A stretch of DNA of 64,000 bases from an uncultured Bacteroidales bacterium (GCA_934675095.1 CAKUPC010000003.1:1-64000), one strand, 5' to 3'; shown: positions 25,336 to 34,216, counted from the stretch's first letter. The notes: generated by a model from the sequence alone, not told the origin. A program made the numbers and translations.

Positions 25336-26699
25336 CATTTTGTTTTCTCCTCCCGCACCTTAGGCAGCTGAAACACAATCGCCAGAACGACCATCACCCC
25401 GATGAGCAGAGGATAGTAGAGCCTCGGGATAATCTCCAGAGGAGAAAGACCGGAGAGACCGGCGGCCATAAGGAGCTGAGCGCCATAAGGAAGTATGCCC
25501 TGAACGAAGCAGGAAGTCGTGTCCATGAGACTTGCCGAGCGGCGCGGGGAGATGCCGAAACGGGTTGATATGTCCTTTGCAATGCCGCCTACAGTGATTA
25601 TGGCAATAGTGTTGTTCGCTGTGCAGACATTTGTAAGCGCGGTCAGCAGCGAAATTATCGCCTCTCCTCCCCTGCGGTTGCCGATTCTTCTTGTCATCAC
25701 GCGGATGAGCCAGTCGAATCCGCCGGTGGACTTCACCATGTTCATAATCCCGCCTGCAAGCAGCGTCACGAGAATCAGTTCACACATGGACTGGAGTCCT
25801 GAGCCTGCTGCCTCGAACAGCGCAAGTGCTGAAGTTCCGCTGCACAGGCCTATGACATCCGTAAGAATAATCCCGAGTACGAGCACCTTGAGAACGTTCA
25901 TTCCGCACAATGCACTTACAATCACGACCATATATGGAATCGCCAGATACCACGGCGCGTCCGGAACATCAGACACATAATCTGTGGAGAAACCGCTGAA
26001 AATGTAAATTCCGAGCGTGGCAAGCGCGGCCGGAAGAACAATGACGAGATTAGTTCTGAACTTGTCCCCCATCCGGCATCCTTGGCTTTGCGTCGAGGCT
26101 ATCGTGGTGTCCGAAATGAACGAGAGGTTGTCGCCGAAGAACGCGCCGCCCACGACAATCGACACCATAAATGCAAGCTCCGCTCCCATCTCCACCGAAA
26201 GTCCGATTGCGACAGGCGCGAGCGCGACTATCGTGCCGACCGATGTTCCTATGGACATGGATATGAAGCAGGCCGCGAGGAATATGCCGGCCGGGAGATA
26301 GGCAGACGGGATGAGCCGCATCGTCAGCGCGACGGTGGCGTCAACGGCCCCGACCGCCTTCGCCGAGGATGCGAATATCCCTGCGAGGACGAATATCCAT
26401 ATCATATACATTATGTTGGAATCCGCCGCGCCCGCAGAAAAAAGGTTCACCCTCTTGGCAAAAGGCCGTTCCCTGCTGATGAGTATGGAATAGACAGCCG
26501 CGACGACGAAGGACACGCCTATCGGGATGCGGTAGAAGTCTCCCGCCAGCAGTGAGGACACCAGATAGACCGCCAACAGCACCATCACCGGCGACAGCGC
26601 GATAATCCCCCTCGCGTTCGTAACCGCCCATTCTTTTCTCTCCTGACGCTCCGGCTCTTCTCCGCGCCTATGATTACAGGTACATTCGCTCATATCCAT
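25335..26699 (-). CDS. Na+/H+ antiporter, NhaC family
   Basis: About 454 residues from MDMSECTC, with 11-12 predicted membrane helices. NhaC-superfamily features are GTSVGTIVALAPVA, GAFFGDNLSFISDTTIAST and TALTNVCTANNTIAI. The family exchanges sodium or organic ions for protons (some members take malate/lactate), so the exact substrate is uncertain. The N-terminus is a short cytoplasmic tail with three cysteines and histidines. The frame continues upstream to 26795, but the promoter lies in that stretch. Confidence 0.88.
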   Translation of the reverse strand: MDMSECTCNHRRGEEPERQERKEWAVTNARGIIALSPVMVLLAVYLVSSLLAGDFYRIPIGVSFVVAAVYSILISRERPFAKRVNLFSAGAADSNIMYMIWIFVLAGIFASSAKAVGAVDATVALTMRLIPSAYLPAGIFLAACFISMSIGTSVGTIVALAPVAIGLSVEMGAELAFMVSIVVGGAFFGDNLSFISDTTIASTQSQGCRMGDKFRTNLVIVLPAALATLGIYIFSGFSTDYVSDVPDAPWYLAIPYMVVIVSALCGMNVLKVLVLGIILTDVIGLCSGTSALALFEAAGSGLQSMCELILVTLLAGGIMNMVKSTGGFDWLIRVMTRRIGNRRGGEAIISLLTALTNVCTANNTIAIITVGGIAKDISTRFGISPRRSASLMDTTSCFVQGILPYGAQLLMAAGLSGLSPLEIIPRLYYPLLIGVMVVLAIVFQLPKVREEKTK

Positions 26700-26706
26700 A
26701 ATGAGG

Positions 26707-26737
26707 CAAAAGTAACCTTTTTTATCCGTTACAGCAA
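26707..26737 (-). promoter_or_regulatory. Promoter of the NhaC-family gene
   Basis: On the minus strand TTG (26737-26735), 20 bases, TACTTTTG (26714-26707), a full -7 match. The ATG at 26699 follows 7 bases later, so the mRNA is nearly leaderless. Confidence 0.7.
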
Positions 26738-26805
26738 TTATTTTGAACAAATTGGCATAAAGTAGACTTGGATGAACTGCAGTCAATTTCGGCAAGCAAC
26801 AACTG

Positions 26806-26846
26806 AAAAAACCGGTCTGAAGGCGTTTTGTCCCTCAGGCCGGTTT
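26806..26846 (-). terminator. Terminator of the beta-helix lipoprotein gene
   Basis: AAACCGGCCTGA pairs with TCAGACCGGTTT on the minus strand (one mismatch), followed by T6. It lies 40 bases after the stop codon. Confidence 0.82.
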
Positions 26847-26886
26847 TGGATTCAGTATTTAATTCAGTATTTAATTCCCTGTTCTA

Positions 26887-29229
26887 TCAATAGTTGTAGG
26901 TCACACCATCGATAATGCATATTGCATTGTGATTGTCTGCGTCTGAGTCCATGATGGAAGAAGTGATGGCTGTACCGTCTTCGTATTTGCAGTTGATGAA
27001 CTCGACGGTGAATGCCGCTGCACCGCTCGGAGAGACGAGGAAATCTGCGGAGAAGGTACAGTCCTTGACAACAGTTTTGCTGTACGGAACAAGATAGGCA
27101 TAGCCGCTTGTGCTCTTGCCGAATTTGCAGTTCGTGAAAGACACGAGTTCAAGGGTGTTGGTGTAGGAAGTCCAGCCCTTGAGTTCGCTGTCCGTAACGG
27201 TGATTTTTCCGGTGCCGGCATCACAGTTGAACGGATAGGTGTTGTCGAACAGACAGTTGTCAATCTTCACATCGTCACCGGTATCCCAAATCATGACGCC
27301 TCGGAATCCTGACTTTCTGAAATCACAGTCGCTGACGGTTGCTATAGAACCGGCCTTGTTGCTAACGGACAGGTCACTGCCGTAGGTATATTGGCGACCG
27401 TTCTGGAATGTGCAGCCCGTAACAGATGAATTGCCTCCGTTCATGGCAAGGCTTGAGCCATTTGTATTAGCGCCGTTTCCTTTGACAATCACATTGGAAA
27501 TTGCGACATCCTTGGCAGATACCGTTGTCGTGGCAGCGCAGTCAATGACCTCATTTCCTGTCTGTCCGCCGATTGTCATGCCCTCCGAGAGCTCCGGAAG
27601 CTTATATGTTCCCCCCCCCACAAGAGTAATTTCCGCTGTTTCCCCGGCAGGGATACCGGAAATTACGCTGTCAAGTTCGTCCTGTCCGGAAACGCCGATT
27701 GTAACAGGAGCGTCATCCTTCGCCACATAGTAGGAACCGTTCACATTGACAGACTTGTAGCCCGGAGCAAGGAAACTGCCGCCAAGAACATCGTCACCTG
27801 TTTTAGGATCGTAATTCTCAAATTGGCCTCCATAAACTTTGATTGAGCCAGGATGACCATTCTGCAAGTTGAGGACATAATACCTGCCATTCCAAGCAAG
27901 CTCCGTACGATAATAACCGCCATTGATTACGATGTCGCCACCTGTACTATAAATGCAGGTATTTGCTTTACCATTCGCATCGGCACCCACGTTATAATGA
28001 CCACCATTAAGTCTCACCTTGCCACCGGCAAGTGCCCACACAGCGACATTGTCTCCGCCATGACCGCCGTCAACGTTTCCGTCACCATTGATTTCAAGGC
28101 TGCCAGCGACCTTAATGGCTGCATCTGTAGATTTGTTGATGATATCAAATCCGTTAAGGTCAATCGCCGCATCTTTCCCGGCAGCAAGAATAAGCCCACT
28201 TTCGAGTTCAATGTTAGCAGTAAGTTTTGCTGAGCCGCCGTTGGCGAAGAGTGCCTTGAGGGCTGCGGTGGTGCTGATGTTCCGGAGGTCGATGTTGTTG
28301 TCATCCTCGAACGCAGGCTTGATTTCGACGTTGAAGACTACCTGGTCGGTGAAGAGGTTGCCGACGATGTTGGTGCGCCAGTTGGCCTGAACAGGAGCGC
28401 TCGGAACATTGACGTCCTCGCCCACCTGATTGCCCTGCTCATCATAGAACTTCGCGGTGAGATTGGTGACGTGCTTTGTCGCGATTTCGCCGGCTGGAAT
28501 GAAGTAGTTCATTGCAAGGTACTTGTAGTCCTCGCCCTCTACCGTGATTGTCGCAGGGTCTGTCGGGAAGGATGCAAGCGTAAATCTTGTTTTAGTGTCA
28601 GTTCCGGCATTCACGCCCTTGCCTTCAAACGGGAGGAAGCTCGTTGCGACATCGGTGGCCTCGACCACGCTCTTCGCCGGAACAATGCCGGCAGCAACTG
28701 CCTCATTATAGTCCGCCGTTCCGAAGTTCACCTGCGCGAACGGACGGTGAAGCTCGACCGGCTCGCTCATCGCGCCCGTGACCTTGACGGTCTTGACTGC
28801 GAAGAACGCGTCGCGGGACTCGTCGTTGGCGGTGCCTGCGTAGCTGATTTTGATTTCCTTAGCGTCCTTGTCGAAGGTGTAAGGAGCACCGGTTGCCTGC
28901 GCCCAGAAGATGAAGTGATAGGTCTTGCCCTTCACGAGGCTGAAGTTCACCGTCGTCTTGAGGTCGGTGAATGTCGCCGTCTGGTCCAAGTTGAGATGGT
29001 TGCCGGCTGCGTTGTTGTAATCCTCATAAACGGCAACCGTAAGGTTCTTCGCCGTTGTTCCGTCGCCGATGGCCTTCGTGGCCGGTGTGCCCGGAAGTCC
29101 CGCCGTGAATGCCACGGTCACTTCCTGTCCGTCAGGCGTGCCATCGACGGCAACCTGCTCCTTGTTGCAGCCCAGCGCCAGCAATGAGATGGCAACGGCC
29201 GCGATGCTTTTTAATACTGTCTTTTCCAT
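26887..29229 (-). CDS. Surface lipoprotein: DUF6562-like N-terminus plus beta-helix repeats
   Basis: 780 residues from MEKTVLKSIAAVAISLLALGC, with a clear lipobox at LALGC. Residues ~25-330 match the DUF6562/fimbrillin-like pattern (EVTVAFTAGLPGTPATKAIGDG, HRPFAQVNFG). The rest reads as a right-handed beta-helix, with repeated short strands such as VKIDNCLFDNTY, VSFTNCKFGKS and VVKDCTFSADF, so a stalk or carbohydrate-binding surface is likely. Codons for VGGGTY contain nine G in a row (plus-strand C at 27611-27619), a tract that could switch the frame. It is transcribed alone behind a promoter with tandem repeats. Confidence 0.78.
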   Translation of the reverse strand: MEKTVLKSIAAVAISLLALGCNKEQVAVDGTPDGQEVTVAFTAGLPGTPATKAIGDGTTAKNLTVAVYEDYNNAAGNHLNLDQTATFTDLKTTVNFSLVKGKTYHFIFWAQATGAPYTFDKDAKEIKISYAGTANDESRDAFFAVKTVKVTGAMSEPVELHRPFAQVNFGTADYNEAVAAGIVPAKSVVEATDVATSFLPFEGKGVNAGTDTKTRFTLASFPTDPATITVEGEDYKYLAMNYFIPAGEIATKHVTNLTAKFYDEQGNQVGEDVNVPSAPVQANWRTNIVGNLFTDQVVFNVEIKPAFEDDNNIDLRNISTTAALKALFANGGSAKLTANIELESGLILAAGKDAAIDLNGFDIINKSTDAAIKVAGSLEINGDGNVDGGHGGDNVAVWALAGGKVRLNGGHYNVGADANGKANTCIYSTGGDIVINGGYYRTELAWNGRYYVLNLQNGHPGSIKVYGGQFENYDPKTGDDVLGGSFLAPGYKSVNVNGSYYVAKDDAPVTIGVSGQDELDSVISGIPAGETAEITLVGGGTYKLPELSEGMTIGGQTGNEVIDCAATTTVSAKDVAISNVIVKGNGANTNGSSLAMNGGNSSVTGCTFQNGRQYTYGSDLSVSNKAGSIATVSDCDFRKSGFRGVMIWDTGDDVKIDNCLFDNTYPFNCDAGTGKITVTDSELKGWTSYTNTLELVSFTNCKFGKSTSGYAYLVPYSKTVVKDCTFSADFLVSPSGAAAFTVEFINCKYEDGTAITSSIMDSDADNHNAICIIDGVTYNY

Positions 29230-29301
29230 ACTTGTGTTAATGTTAATGTTGTTTATTGTCATGCAATCAATACCGCACATGGCAGCAGGCCGGGAAATAC
29301 A

Positions 29302-29343
29302 AACTCCTTCCGGCTGTGTCGTGGGCAGCATCCGGAAGGAGTT
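29302..29343 (-). promoter_or_regulatory. Perfect 12-pair hairpin in the 5' leader of the lipoprotein gene
   Basis: On the minus strand AACTCCTTCCGG pairs exactly with CCGGAAGGAGTT around an 18-base loop, with a further GCTG/CAGC pair inside. No T-run follows, so it is not a terminator. It lies about 70 bases before the ATG in a leader of about 165 bases. It could bind a regulator or protect the mRNA. Confidence 0.55.
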
Positions 29344-29400
29344 CGTCGAAAGAGATGCATACTAGCATACAACAACTTGCTCCCGTTCGGAAAACGGGGG

Positions 29401-29464
29401 CAAATATATCCGGTTCAAAATTAAATCACAAGGTATTTCTTGCAAAATCGCAAGGTATTTCTTG
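29401..29464 (-). promoter_or_regulatory. Promoter with tandem 22-base operator repeats
   Basis: On the minus strand TTG (29431-29429), 20 bases, then TATATTTG (29408-29401), a full -7 match. CAAGAAATACCTTG occurs twice, at 29464-29451 and 29442-29429, exactly 22 bases apart and each followed by a similar YGATTT. The nearer copy overlaps the -33 element. Two direct sites two helical turns apart are typical for a dimeric activator such as a LytTR protein. Confidence 0.65.
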
Positions 29465-29553
29465 ATTTTTTGCGAAATTGAAACAGGATTTAGCCGGATG
29501 AAACACCATCGAGCCGGGGGAATAGGGAGCAAGCACCCACTCCGTGCCTGCTG

Positions 29554-30630
29554 TCAGCGGAGCGCGGAGACGATTTCGCACATCTGCGGGAACTGTGCCT
29601 CCATGGACTGAAGGAGCCTGTACTGGGCGCGGGCACGGACGAGATTGTGCTCCGGGTACTTCGTCTTGTAGTAGGTGTCGCCGTCGAGGTAGTCCATCAG
29701 GAAGCGGAGAACCTGCTCGAAGGTGATGTAGCGGCCGGAGAAGGCGAGGTAGTCGAGTTCGGCCGGACAGAGCGAGGAGCCCATCTCGGAAAGGTAGCCG
29801 CGGATGTAGGCGGTGAACATTTCGAGGGACATCGAGACGGTCGAAAGATTCTGAGCGTCTTCAGCGCCGGTGTTGGTGTAGCAGCGGAGGGCGTCGCCGA
29901 CGTCGTTGAGAACGGAAGCCGACATAACAGTGTCAAGGTCAATGGCACAGAGAACTTCCTTTGTCTTTGCATCGAAGAGGATATTGCTGATTTTCGTGTC
30001 GTTATGTGTCACGCGGCACGGGATTGTGCCGTTCTCGACAAGCGTCGCGAAATCAAGCATCTCCTTGCGACGGCTCTCAATCCATTCTATTTCCTCAAGG
30101 CAGGAGTCCAGACGTCCGGCAGCGTTGCGGGCAACGGATTCGTCCCACTGCTGAAAACGCCAGCGCATATTGTGAAATCCCTTGATGGTCTCAACGAGCG
30201 GTTCATGGAAGTCCGCGAGCAGTGCCTGAAAGCGTCCGATTCCGACTCCGCCCTGATATGCAAGTCCGGGGGTGTCCGCCTGTGTGTATGACAGGGTGTC
30301 GCCGATGAACACGCAGACAGCCCAGAATTCACCGTCCGCGTCCTCGTAGTAGAGCTTTCCGTCCTTTGCCCGGACGACGGTCAGCGTCTCGCGCATCGGG
30401 TCAGTGACCTTTTTCTTTATATGGTTCGTGACCTTCCAGATGTTCTCCATCATTCCCGGAACATCCGGAAACACTGATTTATTTTTCCTCTGAAGAATGT
30501 AGTCGGGAGCGTCACCCTCCGTCTTTACGACGAGTGTGTCATTGATGAATCCCTCTCCGAGAGGCTTGATTTCACGAACTTCGCCTTTCAAGTCAAATTT
30601 CGACGCGATGTCGAGATATTTTTTCGTCAT
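29554..30630 (-). CDS. APH-fold small-molecule kinase, N-acetylhexosamine 1-kinase-like
   Basis: 358 residues of the aminoglycoside-phosphotransferase fold. The catalytic loop is THNDTKISNILFD (HxDxxxxN) near residues 210-222, and the metal-binding Asp is in AIDLDTVM. These match NahK of Bifidobacterium (HGDTKLDN, LVDLDTIM), which phosphorylates GlcNAc or GalNAc at C1, so a host-glycan sugar kinase is my best guess. A hairpin terminator separates it from the thiamine receptor gene upstream, so a thiamine-kinase role has little support. It has no other sugar genes beside it. Confidence 0.75.
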   Translation of the reverse strand: MTKKYLDIASKFDLKGEVREIKPLGEGFINDTLVVKTEGDAPDYILQRKNKSVFPDVPGMMENIWKVTNHIKKKVTDPMRETLTVVRAKDGKLYYEDADGEFWAVCVFIGDTLSYTQADTPGLAYQGGVGIGRFQALLADFHEPLVETIKGFHNMRWRFQQWDESVARNAAGRLDSCLEEIEWIESRRKEMLDFATLVENGTIPCRVTHNDTKISNILFDAKTKEVLCAIDLDTVMSASVLNDVGDALRCYTNTGAEDAQNLSTVSMSLEMFTAYIRGYLSEMGSSLCPAELDYLAFSGRYITFEQVLRFLMDYLDGDTYYKTKYPEHNLVRARAQYRLLQSMEAQFPQMCEIVSALR

Positions 30631-30655
30631 AATTATGTGAATTTATATATTTATC

Positions 30656-30693
30656 AAAAAAGCAGTCCCGCCTTCCGGAAAAGACGGAACTGC
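30656..30693 (-). terminator. Terminator of the thiamine-type receptor gene
   Basis: On the minus strand GCAGT..CCG..CTT pairs with AAG..CGG..ACTGC (two mismatches), followed by six T. It separates the receptor from the kinase gene. Confidence 0.7.
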
Positions 30694-30714
30694 AAATTTA
30701 ATAAAATTTCTAAC

Positions 30715-30755
30715 TGCCATTTCGAGCGAAGCGAGAAATCTTTTGAAAAATGACA
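30715..30755. repeat. REP-like palindromic repeat
   Basis: Contains ATTTCGAGCGAAGCGAGAAAT, flanked by TGCC and CTTTTG. From memory this GTCATTTCGAGCGAAGCGAG type sequence is scattered widely between genes in Bacteroidota. One copy is seen here, between the receptor stop codon and its terminator. Confidence 0.5.
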
Positions 30756-30782
30756 GGGCGGGGCTAAAGGCAAGGTGTTCCG

Positions 30783-33158
30783 TCAAAATGTAAAACCGAC
30801 TTTGAACATGAAATTTACCGGAGCCTGCGGATAGATGCCTATACCGCCGATCTGCGCACCGTCCTCCATGACGCCCTTGTACCAGCATACGCCGTCAACA
30901 TAGTAGAGGTTGTTCAGCAGATTATTGACATAGAGGCCAAGACGGATTGCTCCGCCGTGCGCGAATGCCGTTCCATAGCGTCCGTCGAAGGAGAACTCAT
31001 GGGTGAGCGCAAGGTTGGACACGAAATAGCCGGGAATCGAGCGGTCGTTGTTTTGCGTATTATCGACATACTGCTTGCCGACATACTTTCCGTCGAGCGC
31101 GAGCGTTGTGGTCTTGAGAGAGTTGCGGCAGACAGTCGCGAAAGGCTTGAAGGCAAGGCGGAGCATTCCCACGACAGACGGAGACATCAGCATAGTTGTG
31201 TTTCCGAAATCTACTTCCTTCTGAACAGGCTTCCAGTCCGAGTCATATACGGGCTCATAGTCGCCGTCATACAACTGGAACGACTCTTTGTAATTCAACA
31301 CCTTGTTAAGGCCGAGGGTGAGGTTTCCTGAAACGGAGAGCCATTTGAAAGGGTCATAGGCAGCGGAGACCTCCACACCCCGGCGGAAGGCACGGCTCAC
31401 ATTGTCCTTAATAGGATAGCCGGTGTCGGAAAGACGGCCTGTCTCAAGAAGCATATCCCAATATTCCATGAAATAGAAGTTCGCACCAACGGCAAGCTTC
31501 GACGAAGTCCACTCATATCCGAGCTCCACATCGACCATCTCCTCGGGACGCACGCCCATATTGCTTCCTGCCTCAATGTTTTCCTTTATGTCAGGACGTC
31601 CAGGCTCGCGGTGTCCCTGTGCGGCAGAGATGTATGCCTTGTGCCCGTCTTTGTGGAAGGTCACGCCTGCGCGAGGGTTGAAGAACAGCCAGTTGTTGCT
31701 GTAGGCCATGTCAAGATTGTCCTCGTCTCCCCTTCCCCACATACGGAGGTCAACGTCACGCAGCTGAAGATCGACATAGGCAGTGAGCCATTCAAGCGGA
31801 GTGTATTCGCCACGGATGTAGGCGTTGTACTCCTGCTTGAGGGCGTTGTTGTAGTACCATACATGATTGGCGTTGAACTTTTCGTAGGTCATTCCGTCAG
31901 CTGCCTGCCAGTCAGTTCCGAGGACATCGCTATAGAGGACCTTCCCGAAATGTCCGCCGTCGTAGCGTGACCAGCTGAGTCCGCCGACAATGTTCAGAAG
32001 GTCAGACTTCCAGTTGAGATCGGTCTTGGCTACGAAATACCAGTTGTCCATACACTTGTTGATGATGAAGTCCGAGGTCCCGAACCCTGCCGGAGCATAG
32101 TCCGCCATGCCGTATTTCTTGAATTTCTTGTCGGTCTTGTATTGGTCGTACCAGCCGTCACCCTTGGTGTAGTTGAGGGTCGTGCTCCAGCTGAGGGCGT
32201 TCGCGAACTGACGGGTGTAATTGAGCTGAAGGTGATGCTGGGTGTAGTTGTCGGTCTCGTTGTCGTAGTAGTGTGTCGAGTTCACTATCTTGTTCCCGTC
32301 GGCGTCGAGGACATAGCTTCCGTCCGGGTTGCGCTTATAGTCGTAGTACTCGCCGGCACTGTTGTAGCGGCGGTCAACGGCATAGGTGTCGAGGTCGATG
32401 CCGTTCCATGTGATGCCGGTGTGCTGATTGCCCATGAGCCAGGTGAGCTTCAGGGAGTTGTTCGCGTTCATCCACCCGAGGGTCGCCATCGCCGACTGCA
32501 CGTTTGCCTTCGCGTTGCGGATGTATCCGTCCGTGAAGTTGCGGGAATATGCGGCATTGAAATACACGCCGGATTTCGAGAGTCCAGTACCTGCCGCGAC
32601 TGCTGAGGTGAAGGTGTTGTAGGAACCGTAGCCGAAATCAGCTGTAGCGAAAGGATGCGTTCCGACCGATGCCGTGCTCATGTTCACGCTCGCGCCGAAT
32701 GCTCCCGCGCCGTTTGCCGAGGTTCCGAGTCCCCTCTGGAGCTGGACGGAGGAAAGGAGCGCGGAGAGCGACGGGATGTTCACCCAGAACACCTCCTGTG
32801 ACTCGGCGTCATTCAAGGTTATGCCGTTGAGCGTGACGTTAATCTGCGAGCCCTTGCTGCCGCGGACCGTCATCTTGGAGTAGCCCAGACCCGTTCCGCC
32901 TTCGTTGGTCGAAATCACGGAAGGCTGGAGGCTGAGGTTCATCGGAAGCGAGTTGATGGGATTGGCGCGGACAAGCTCGTCCTGGCCGACCATCGTGTAG
33001 GTTACAGGTGTGTTCTCACCTGCACGTGAGGCCACGACTACGACGCTGTCAATCCGTTCAATTCTGTTTCCGTCCTCATCAAAGGAAGCGTTGTTTTCCG
33101 GAACGCCCGGTCCCGGAAGCATGGTGCTGAGCACCGCAAAAAAAAGTAATCCTCGCAT
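30783..33158 (-). CDS. TonB-dependent outer-membrane receptor, probably for thiamine
   Basis: 791 residues. A signal peptide is followed by a plug domain (VTYTMVGQDELVRANPINSL, MTVRGSKGSQINVTLNGITL) and a 22-strand barrel ending in the aromatic VNFMFKVGFTF. It lacks the carboxypeptidase-like N-domain of SusC proteins. A TPP riboswitch precedes it, which points to thiamine or a thiamine phosphate as cargo. In Bacteroides thetaiotaomicron a comparable receptor sits with pnuT and a pyrophosphokinase, but those genes are not in this window. Confidence 0.85.
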   Translation of the reverse strand: MRGLLFFAVLSTMLPGPGVPENNASFDEDGNRIERIDSVVVVASRAGENTPVTYTMVGQDELVRANPINSLPMNLSLQPSVISTNEGGTGLGYSKMTVRGSKGSQINVTLNGITLNDAESQEVFWVNIPSLSALLSSVQLQRGLGTSANGAGAFGASVNMSTASVGTHPFATADFGYGSYNTFTSAVAAGTGLSKSGVYFNAAYSRNFTDGYIRNAKANVQSAMATLGWMNANNSLKLTWLMGNQHTGITWNGIDLDTYAVDRRYNSAGEYYDYKRNPDGSYVLDADGNKIVNSTHYYDNETDNYTQHHLQLNYTRQFANALSWSTTLNYTKGDGWYDQYKTDKKFKKYGMADYAPAGFGTSDFIINKCMDNWYFVAKTDLNWKSDLLNIVGGLSWSRYDGGHFGKVLYSDVLGTDWQAADGMTYEKFNANHVWYYNNALKQEYNAYIRGEYTPLEWLTAYVDLQLRDVDLRMWGRGDEDNLDMAYSNNWLFFNPRAGVTFHKDGHKAYISAAQGHREPGRPDIKENIEAGSNMGVRPEEMVDVELGYEWTSSKLAVGANFYFMEYWDMLLETGRLSDTGYPIKDNVSRAFRRGVEVSAAYDPFKWLSVSGNLTLGLNKVLNYKESFQLYDGDYEPVYDSDWKPVQKEVDFGNTTMLMSPSVVGMLRLAFKPFATVCRNSLKTTTLALDGKYVGKQYVDNTQNNDRSIPGYFVSNLALTHEFSFDGRYGTAFAHGGAIRLGLYVNNLLNNLYYVDGVCWYKGVMEDGAQIGGIGIYPQAPVNFMFKVGFTF

Positions 33159-33239
33159 AAAGCAATTAACTAAAAATTAATACTATACGAGGGGGCTGGA
33201 TTTCTGCGCAGACCTGCGCTCTGTCCTTTTGGAGTTGTG

Positions 33240-33323
33240 CATTCCCTTCGGCGGTATTGGCCGCATCAGGTTCAATGGGACTCTCTCAACCTGAACCGGT
33301 CGCCCGGTTCAAGTACCCCCGCT
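33240..33323 (-). promoter_or_regulatory. TPP riboswitch (THI element)
   Basis: On the minus strand the THI-box pieces occur in order: GCGGGGGTAC, CAGGTTGAGAGAGTCCC, TTGAACCTGATGCGG, CCAATACCGCCGAAGGGAA. This is the thiamine pyrophosphate aptamer. About 80 bases separate it from the receptor ATG, with a short GCGCA-GGTC-TGCGC hairpin between. It begins right after the stop codon of the glutaminyl cyclase gene. Confidence 0.93.
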
Positions 33324-33325
33324 AT

Positions 33326-34105
33326 TTATTTGTCTTTTACCCTAATTTCGTACATACGCGGCCACAGCTTGCCGGTGATGTATATCTTCCCGTTTTCGGG
33401 ATTATACGCGATGCCGTTGAGCACGTCGGTCTCGGGTGTCCGCAGGTCTTCGCGAAGCAGTCCGCGACAGTCGATGATTTTCTCGACGACGCCGTTTTCC
33501 GGATTTATGACGACGATGTAGTCGCTCATATATACATTCGCCCAAATCTTTCCGTCAATCCATTCCAGTTCGTTCAGCAGCCCCACGGATTTCCGTCCGT
33601 TCTTCACGACGATTCGCCGCTGCACCGAGAAATTCGCGTCGAGGAAATATATGTTCGAGCTTCCGTCGCTCATAATCAATGACTTGCCGTCCGTTGTGAG
33701 TCCCCAGCCTTCGCGAGGATTGACGATGCTCCGCTCGAACTTGAAGGTCTGCGCGTCATAGACAAGGGTGACATAGTTCCGCCATGTCAGATAGTACAAC
33801 TTGCCTCCGAAAATCACCGAGCCCTCGCCGAAATATTTTCGGTCGATGTCGAACCTGCGGCTGCGCTCCCCCGTCGGGATGTCAACCTCGCAGAAATATG
33901 AATGCCCGTACTGCCCCGTGCTCTCGTAGAGACGGCCGTCGTGGAAGAACAGTCCCTGGGTGTAGGATTCCGTGGAATGGGGATATTCGTTCACGACCTC
34001 AACGGTGCAGCGCGTCGCCTCGACCACCGGAGCCGACTTTTTCTGCCTGTCCCGGCAACCTGTTCCAAGAAGAATCGGGACGACGAGAAAGGCAATTTTC
34101 AACAT
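33326..34105 (-). CDS. Glutaminyl-peptide cyclotransferase (five-bladed propeller type)
   Basis: About 259 residues from MLKIAFLVVPILLGTGC, a lipoprotein-like signal. The body matches plant/bacterial glutaminyl cyclase: PHSTESYTQGLFF, YESTGQYG, WREG-type turn REGWGLT, and LNELEWIDGKIWANVY. It turns N-terminal Gln of exported proteins into pyroglutamate, which is common on SPII/SPI-processed periplasmic proteins in Bacteroidota. Three more in-frame starts lie upstream (to 34144), so the exact start is uncertain. Confidence 0.88.
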   Translation of the reverse strand: MLKIAFLVVPILLGTGCRDRQKKSAPVVEATRCTVEVVNEYPHSTESYTQGLFFHDGRLYESTGQYGHSYFCEVDIPTGERSRRFDIDRKYFGEGSVIFGGKLYYLTWRNYVTLVYDAQTFKFERSIVNPREGWGLTTDGKSLIMSDGSSNIYFLDANFSVQRRIVVKNGRKSVGLLNELEWIDGKIWANVYMSDYIVVINPENGVVEKIIDCRGLLREDLRTPETDVLNGIAYNPENGKIYITGKLWPRMYEIRVKDK

Positions 34106-34173
34106 ATTCGTAATCATATAATTACAATTCATCCTCATATTCACGAAAGTCTCTGCACAACAAAAAGCCTCAA

Positions 34174-34216
34174 CAAAATTGCGCCGCGAAACATCATGTT
34201 CTGGATTTCGCGGCGC
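34174..34216 (-). terminator. Terminator of pyrG
   Basis: Perfect 11-pair stem GCGCCGCGAAA / TTTCGCGGCGC, followed by AATTTTG on the minus strand, 19 bases after the pyrG stop. Confidence 0.82.

Noticed and set aside
29554..30630. Thiamine kinase assignment because of the TPP-controlled neighbour
   Set aside because: The catalytic motifs fit N-acetylhexosamine kinases better, and a terminator separates the genes.
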